Origin: Desulfobulbaceae bacterium UBA5173
GTDB taxonomy: Bacteria > Desulfobacterota > Desulfobulbia > Desulfobulbales > Desulfobulbaceae
DNA length: 9,427 bases
Assembly: GCA_002413355.1 (NCBI GenBank)
Contig: DHWV01000051.1
Coordinates: 1 to 9,427, forward strand
Direction of reading: 5' to 3'
A program made the position numbers and the translations under genes. The notes under the pieces were generated by a model. The model worked only from the letters and a program-made list of their open reading frames with translations. It did not search any database and was not told where the DNA came from. Below, one piece after another: positions 6,700 through 9,427 of this stretch (position 1 is the stretch's first letter; every line of letters begins with the position of its first letter).

Positions 6700-6705
6700 G
6701 TTATA
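6700..6705 (-). promoter_or_regulatory. Possible -10 box for the mqnA-menG-ubiX operon
   Basis: The minus strand reads TATAAC, a 5-of-6 match, 81 nt upstream of the mqnA ATG. The best -35-like hexamer, TTGATT (6731-6726), lies 20 nt away, which is longer than ideal. It sits back-to-back with the serA promoter. Confidence 0.3.
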
Positions 6706-6714
6706 GTGCTTGCT

Positions 6715-6743
6715 TTGCGAGGGAAAATCAACAGTTTTATACT
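6715..6743 (+). promoter_or_regulatory. Sigma70-type promoter for serA
   Basis: TTGCGA (6715-6720, 4 of 6 to the -35 consensus) and TATACT (6738-6743, 5 of 6 to the -10 consensus) are separated by exactly 17 nt. The expected start is near 6750, about 26 nt before the serA ATG and just upstream of its ribosome site AAGGGA (6763-6768). Confidence 0.55.
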
Positions 6744-6775
6744 GTCCACATAGAATTGAACCAAGGGAAAAAACC

Positions 6776-8374
6776 ATGAAAGTGTTGATCAGCGACAACC
6801 TCTCACCGCTTGGAGAGAAAATCCTCCGGGATGCCGGGCTGGAAGTGGATGTAAAAACCGGCCTGCCTCCTGAAGAGCTGAAGGCGATTATCGGCGAGTA
6901 TGACGGCTTGGTCATTCGCAGTGCAACCAAGGCCAAGGCGGACATTATTGAAGCGGGTGTCAAGCTGAAGGTGATTGGCCGGGCAGGCATTGGTCTTGAC
7001 AATGTCGATATTCCGGCAGCCAGTGAAAAGGGCATTGTAGTGATGAATGCGCCGGATGGCAATGCAGTTACTGCTGCCGAACACGCCATCTCGATGATGA
7101 TGTCCCTCGCTCGCAACATCCCGCAGGCGACTGCCTCCATGAAGGCAGGCAAGTGGGAGAAGAAGAGCTTCATGGGCCGGGAAGTAACGGGCAAAACACT
7201 GGGCATTGTCGGCATTGGCCGCATCGGCACTATCGTCGCCAACCGGGCGCAGGGACTGAAGATGAAGGTCATCGCCTTTGATCCCTTCATGCCGCAAGAG
7301 TTAGTGGAGAAGATCGGCGTGGAGCGTGTTGATCTGTTGGAGCTGGCCCGGCGGGCGGATTTCATTTCCGTGCATACGCCGCTGACCAAGGACAATCATC
7401 ACATGCTCTCGACCGAATTCTTCGGGGCGATGAAAAAGGACGCGATGTTCATTGACTGCGCACGCGGCGGTGTTGCGGACGAGGAAGCCCTGTATCTCGC
7501 CCTGAAGGAAGGCCGGATTGCTGGTGCGGCGTTAGATGTGTTCGAGAAGGAGCCAACTACCATCGAGACCACACCGCTGCTCAGTCAGAACAACTTCATT
7601 TGCACCCCGCATCTCGGCGCGTCCACCTCCGAGGCGCAGGAGAACGTTGCGGTCGCCATTGCCGAGCAGATAGCCGACTATCTGACCAAAGGCGCAGTGC
7701 GCAACGCGGTCAACGTGCCGTCAGTCAGCGACGATGTGCTGGCCAAGATCGGGCCTTACATAACCTTGGGCGAAATGCTTGGCTCTTTGCACATGCAGAT
7801 TGCCAAGGGTGGCGTGAAGGAAGTGCAGCTGGAATACAGCGGCGACATTGCTGAACAGAGCGTTGGGCCGGTGACAGTTGCCTTCTTGAAGGGCTTGTTC
7901 ACGCCGATTCTGCAAGATGCGGTCAACTTCGTCAACGCGCCACTGATTGCCAAAGATCGGGGCATCAAGGTGATTGAATCGAAGAATACGTGCAGCTCCG
8001 ACTTCACCAGCTTGGTGAAGATTGTCGTTAAGACGACTGAGGGAGAGAACCTGCTCGCTGGCACGGTCTTCGGCACCAAGAAGCCGCGCCTTGTGCGCCT
8101 GAACTCTTTCTGGCTGGAAGCCTTGCCTGCTGGCCCCATGCTGTTGGCCTACAACAAGGACATCCCCGGCGTGATCGGCGCGTTAGGCACGACCATCGGT
8201 GCAGCAGGGGTCAACATTTCCCGCATGACCGTGGGCCGTGAGGAAACCTCGCAGCAGAACGTCATCCTGCTCAACACTGATCAGCCAGTAAGCAAGGAAC
8301 TGCTGGCCAAGGTGCTGGAGCTGGAACATGTGGATCATGCAATGGCTTTACTGCTGCCTGCGTACAAAGGCTGA
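6776..8374 (+). CDS. serA: D-3-phosphoglycerate dehydrogenase, long form with ASB and ACT domains
   Basis: SerA oxidises 3-phosphoglycerate to 3-phosphohydroxypyruvate with NAD+, the first step of serine synthesis. The 532-residue length is that of the long (type I, Mycobacterium-like) form. Residues 1-~310 are the catalytic and nucleotide-binding domains: GRAGIGLDNVD (68-78), NAPDGNAVTAAEHA (91-104), GIGRIG (146-151) for the Rossmann loop, D169 for NAD preference, and the triad R230 (CARGG), E259 (FEKEP) and H279 (TPHLG). Residues ~320-450 are the intervening allosteric (ASB) domain and ~455-532 an ACT domain (NKDIPGVIGALGTTIGAAGV, 460-479), so serine feedback control is likely. ATG at 6776 is chosen because AAGGGA lies 7 nt upstream and MKVLISDNLS matches the family start; an upstream in-frame start at 6710 would lie within the promoter. 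A DUF1844 gene follows 26 nt after the stop. Confidence 0.97.
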   Translation: MKVLISDNLSPLGEKILRDAGLEVDVKTGLPPEELKAIIGEYDGLVIRSATKAKADIIEAGVKLKVIGRAGIGLDNVDIPAASEKGIVVMNAPDGNAVTAAEHAISMMMSLARNIPQATASMKAGKWEKKSFMGREVTGKTLGIVGIGRIGTIVANRAQGLKMKVIAFDPFMPQELVEKIGVERVDLLELARRADFISVHTPLTKDNHHMLSTEFFGAMKKDAMFIDCARGGVADEEALYLALKEGRIAGAALDVFEKEPTTIETTPLLSQNNFICTPHLGASTSEAQENVAVAIAEQIADYLTKGAVRNAVNVPSVSDDVLAKIGPYITLGEMLGSLHMQIAKGGVKEVQLEYSGDIAEQSVGPVTVAFLKGLFTPILQDAVNFVNAPLIAKDRGIKVIESKNTCSSDFTSLVKIVVKTTEGENLLAGTVFGTKKPRLVRLNSFWLEALPAGPMLLAYNKDIPGVIGALGTTIGAAGVNISRMTVGREETSQQNVILLNTDQPVSKELLAKVLELEHVDHAMALLLPAYKG

Positions 8375-8400
8375 AACCACAAAACAGGGCGGTGAACATA

Positions 8401-8721
8401 ATGAGCGGACAGAAGAGCGATTGCGGATCTCCTGAAGGTCACGTGAAGAACAAGCAAGGCGATTGCGTCATGCCTGCGGTGTCTTTCATTTCTTTCATTC
8501 TCTCCCTCAACACTGCCGCCCTGTTCCATTTAGGGGAACTTGCGCACCCGGAGACCGGCCAGAAGGTGTTTGATCTGGAGCTGGCCCGCCATACGATAGA
8601 CACCTTGGCCATGCTGGAAGACAAGACGAAGGGCAACTTGGACAGCGAGGAACAGGAGCTGATCAGCAAGGTGGTCTATGAACTGAAGATGCGGTTTATC
8701 AGGGTGAAGGGTGGGAAGTAG
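8401..8721 (+). CDS. DUF1844 domain protein, function unknown
   Basis: This 106-residue protein matches DUF1844, a small uncharacterised bacterial family. The conserved core is VSFISFILSLNTAALFHLGE (27-46), HPETGQKVFDLELARHTIDT (49-68), and MLEDKTKGNLDSEEQELISK (71-90), followed by VVYELKMRFIRV. The first ~25 residues are polar and variable, as is common in the family, with two cysteines (C8, C22). The segment 27-45 is moderately hydrophobic but is not a convincing membrane helix. The ATG at 8401 has GGTGA 5 nt upstream. A GTG at 8392 and an ATG at 8470 are alternatives; the latter would leave a bare core. It lies 26 nt after serA with no terminator between, so the two are probably co-transcribed. 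A run of eight T (8736-8743) follows without a strong stem. Confidence 0.85.
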   Translation: MSGQKSDCGSPEGHVKNKQGDCVMPAVSFISFILSLNTAALFHLGELAHPETGQKVFDLELARHTIDTLAMLEDKTKGNLDSEEQELISKVVYELKMRFIRVKGGK

Positions 8722-8797
8722 GTGAGAGCGCGATGTGTTTTTTTTAAGGAAGTACACGCATCTCCTGCCATTAGACCTCTTGCATAAGTTGTGTTCT

Positions 8798-8836
8798 ATA
8801 TGGCAATCATATGCACATGAGATATGAACCTATCTC
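8798..8836. repeat. Two small hairpins beyond the transposase terminator
   Basis: ATATG (8798-8802) pairs with CATAT (8808-8812) across 5 nt, and GAGATA (8819-8824) pairs perfectly with TATCTC (8831-8836) across 6 nt. They lie just past the transposase terminator and may be remnants of a right-end recognition hairpin of an IS200/IS605 element. The rest of 8722-8886 holds only the T-run and the terminator. Confidence 0.35.
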
Positions 8837-8862
8837 AAAAAAAATCGCCCCTTGGGGCGGGG
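8837..8862 (-). terminator. Intrinsic terminator after the transposase gene
   Basis: On the minus strand a G+C-rich stem (CGCCC/GGGCG, 8859-8855 with 8850-8846, tetraloop) is followed after two bases by eight T residues (8844-8837). It starts about 25 nt after the tnpA stop and fits a rho-independent terminator for that gene. Confidence 0.75.
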
Positions 8863-8886
8863 TATCGTTTGTCAAAACAACGTCAG

Positions 8887-9300
8887 TTATTCATGATGAA
8901 CAACGTTCTGTTTATGCAGCAGCTTATATTCTCCAACCCGACCCTGATTTCGGACATAATGCCGTATGACATCTTCATTTGCATGTTCGCTGACTGTTGA
9001 AACAAAATATCCGTCTGTCCAAAACTCTCCGCCCCAGAGTTCCTTCTTCACTGAAGGAACCTTGGCGAATATTTTACGCGCTGTTATGCTTTTGATTTTT
9101 GCAGCTATCATTGTTGGACTATAGGTCGGAACAGATTGCACCAGAAAACGGATTTCATAACGTTTTGAAATTTCGATACAGACAGACTTGAGAACGCTGT
9201 CTACCTCGTCTGTAATGACTAAGCGGCGATACGTTGCAACACAGACAATATGATACATCAGCAGTGATACGTTATGGCTCTTGCGGATAAGATCGCCCAT
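8887..9300 (-). CDS. tnpA: IS200/IS605-family transposase TnpA with HUH motif apparently deleted
   Basis: Y1 transposases of this family cut and rejoin single-stranded element ends with one tyrosine and a metal held by a His-x-His (HUH) motif. From the ATG at 9300 the protein has 137 residues. It shows RKSHNVSLLMYHIVC near the start, YRR, and EISKRYEIRF then LVQSVPTYSP. Further on are IKSITARKIF, LWGGEFWTDGYFVSTV and the catalytic helix VIRHYVRNQG (tyrosine at residue 115, metal-binding glutamine at 119). In relatives I recall, about 12 residues of the type LEIGxDxDHVHF stand between YEIRF and LVQSVP; here the two blocks are fused at about residue 52 and no HxH remains. The frame is otherwise open, so this looks like a precise in-frame deletion giving an inactive enzyme. 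An upstream in-frame ATG at 9366 would add 22 residues unlike the family start. Neither start has a good ribosome site. Confidence 0.85.
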   Translation of the reverse strand: MGDLIRKSHNVSLLMYHIVCVATYRRLVITDEVDSVLKSVCIEISKRYEIRFLVQSVPTYSPTMIAAKIKSITARKIFAKVPSVKKELWGGEFWTDGYFVSTVSEHANEDVIRHYVRNQGRVGEYKLLHKQNVVHHE

Positions 9301-9313
9301 CAGCCAATAGTAA

Positions 9314-9354
9314 GCGCATTTTTTATGCGCCGCAAGCGGCAGGGTATTAGACCC
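9314..9354. repeat. Cluster of three hairpins directly upstream of tnpA
   Basis: GCGCAT (9314-9319) pairs with ATGCGC (9325-9330); GCCGC (9329-9333) pairs with GCGGC (9336-9340); GGGT (9342-9345) pairs with ACCC (9351-9354). They lie 14-54 nt before the tnpA ATG. IS200 is known to carry a transcription-blocking hairpin and one that hides the ribosome site of tnpA, so these may do the same or form the left-end recognition hairpin. Confidence 0.45.
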
Positions 9355-9403
9355 ACAGCTTCGCAATAAAACAAGTACTACTAACCCAAGTTGTGACCTA
9401 CCT

Positions 9404-9419
9404 CATTGTTTTTTCAATG
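9404..9419. repeat. Small hairpin at the right edge
   Basis: CATTG (9404-9408) and CAATG (9415-9419) flank six T (plus strand). It may belong to the element's left end or to flanking DNA. Nothing else in 9355-9427 is recognisable, apart from a loose inverted match of CTAACCC (9381-9387) to GGGTATTAG (9342-9350). Confidence 0.3.
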
Positions 9420-9427
9420 CCGTAAGC

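Larger units (their letters stand above)
8798..9354 (-). mobile_element. IS200/IS605-type insertion sequence, probably decayed
   Basis: A lone Y1-transposase gene without tnpB, an intrinsic terminator behind it, and small palindromes on both sides are the layout of IS200-like elements, which have no terminal inverted repeats and make no target duplication. The boundaries are set by the hairpins and are approximate. The left end (upstream of tnpA) may extend past 9427. The lost HUH segment suggests that the copy cannot move by itself. Confidence 0.5.

Noticed and set aside
6601..7395. Open minus-strand frame of 264 codons
   Set aside because: It runs antisense through the serA catalytic domain and overlaps the mqnA start; it is low-complexity (Ser/Ala/Met/Pro-rich) and matches no family.
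8722..8760. Intrinsic terminator for serA-DUF1844 at the T-run 8736-8743
   Set aside because: There is no stable stem immediately before the T-run; the only pairing (GATG..TGT with ACA..CATC) brackets the T-run and needs a 2-nt bulge.

Overview
The window looks like ordinary chromosome of a Gram-negative, anaerobic, menaquinone-using bacterium. The combination of a futalosine-type menaquinone cluster (mqnA, menG/ubiE, ubiX), folate-dependent TrmFO, a long three-domain SerA followed by a DUF1844 gene, and a short EpmA-type protein suggests Desulfobacterota, possibly Desulfobulbales. This is inference from gene content and protein style; no marker gene in the window settles it.

Layout from left to right. 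(1) 1-886, minus strand: the 5' part of a gene for a secreted protein, running off the left edge. It has a signal peptide, a predicted beta-rich domain, a short W/Y-rich module resembling CBM5/12, and then a collagen-like Gly-X-Y tract encoded by 99-bp-periodic DNA. (2) 1073-2383, minus: trmFO, with a notable inverted-repeat leader. (3) 2602-3555, plus: a TerC/Alx-family membrane protein with a good promoter, then 3620-4507, plus: an EpmA (GenX/PoxA)-type lysyl-tRNA synthetase paralogue. (4) 4519-6619, minus: an operon mqnA > menG > ubiX in which both junctions are 4-bp ATGA overlaps. It converges on epmA with only 11 bp between stop codons. (5) 6776-8721, plus: serA followed by a DUF1844 gene, divergent from mqnA, with a clear sigma70-type promoter. 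(6) 8722-9427: an IS200/IS605-type region with a minus-strand Y1 transposase gene, an intrinsic terminator behind it and several small hairpins on both sides.

How the genes relate: MqnA makes the first committed step of the futalosine menaquinone route, MenG the last (methylation), and UbiX supplies the prenylated-FMN cofactor for the UbiD-type decarboxylase of that route. SerA starts serine biosynthesis. TrmFO and EpmA act on the translation apparatus. TerC is probably a metal (manganese) transporter. These are core functions with no sign of a shared accessory system.

The two most unusual points are at the edges. The transposase keeps its reading frame and its catalytic tyrosine but appears to have lost, by a clean in-frame deletion, the segment that normally carries the metal-binding HUH motif. 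The collagen-like protein combines modules in a way that deserves structural study. I saw no CRISPR array, rRNA, tRNA, toxin-antitoxin pair, phage gene or defence cassette. No gene-free stretch exceeds about 200 bp.
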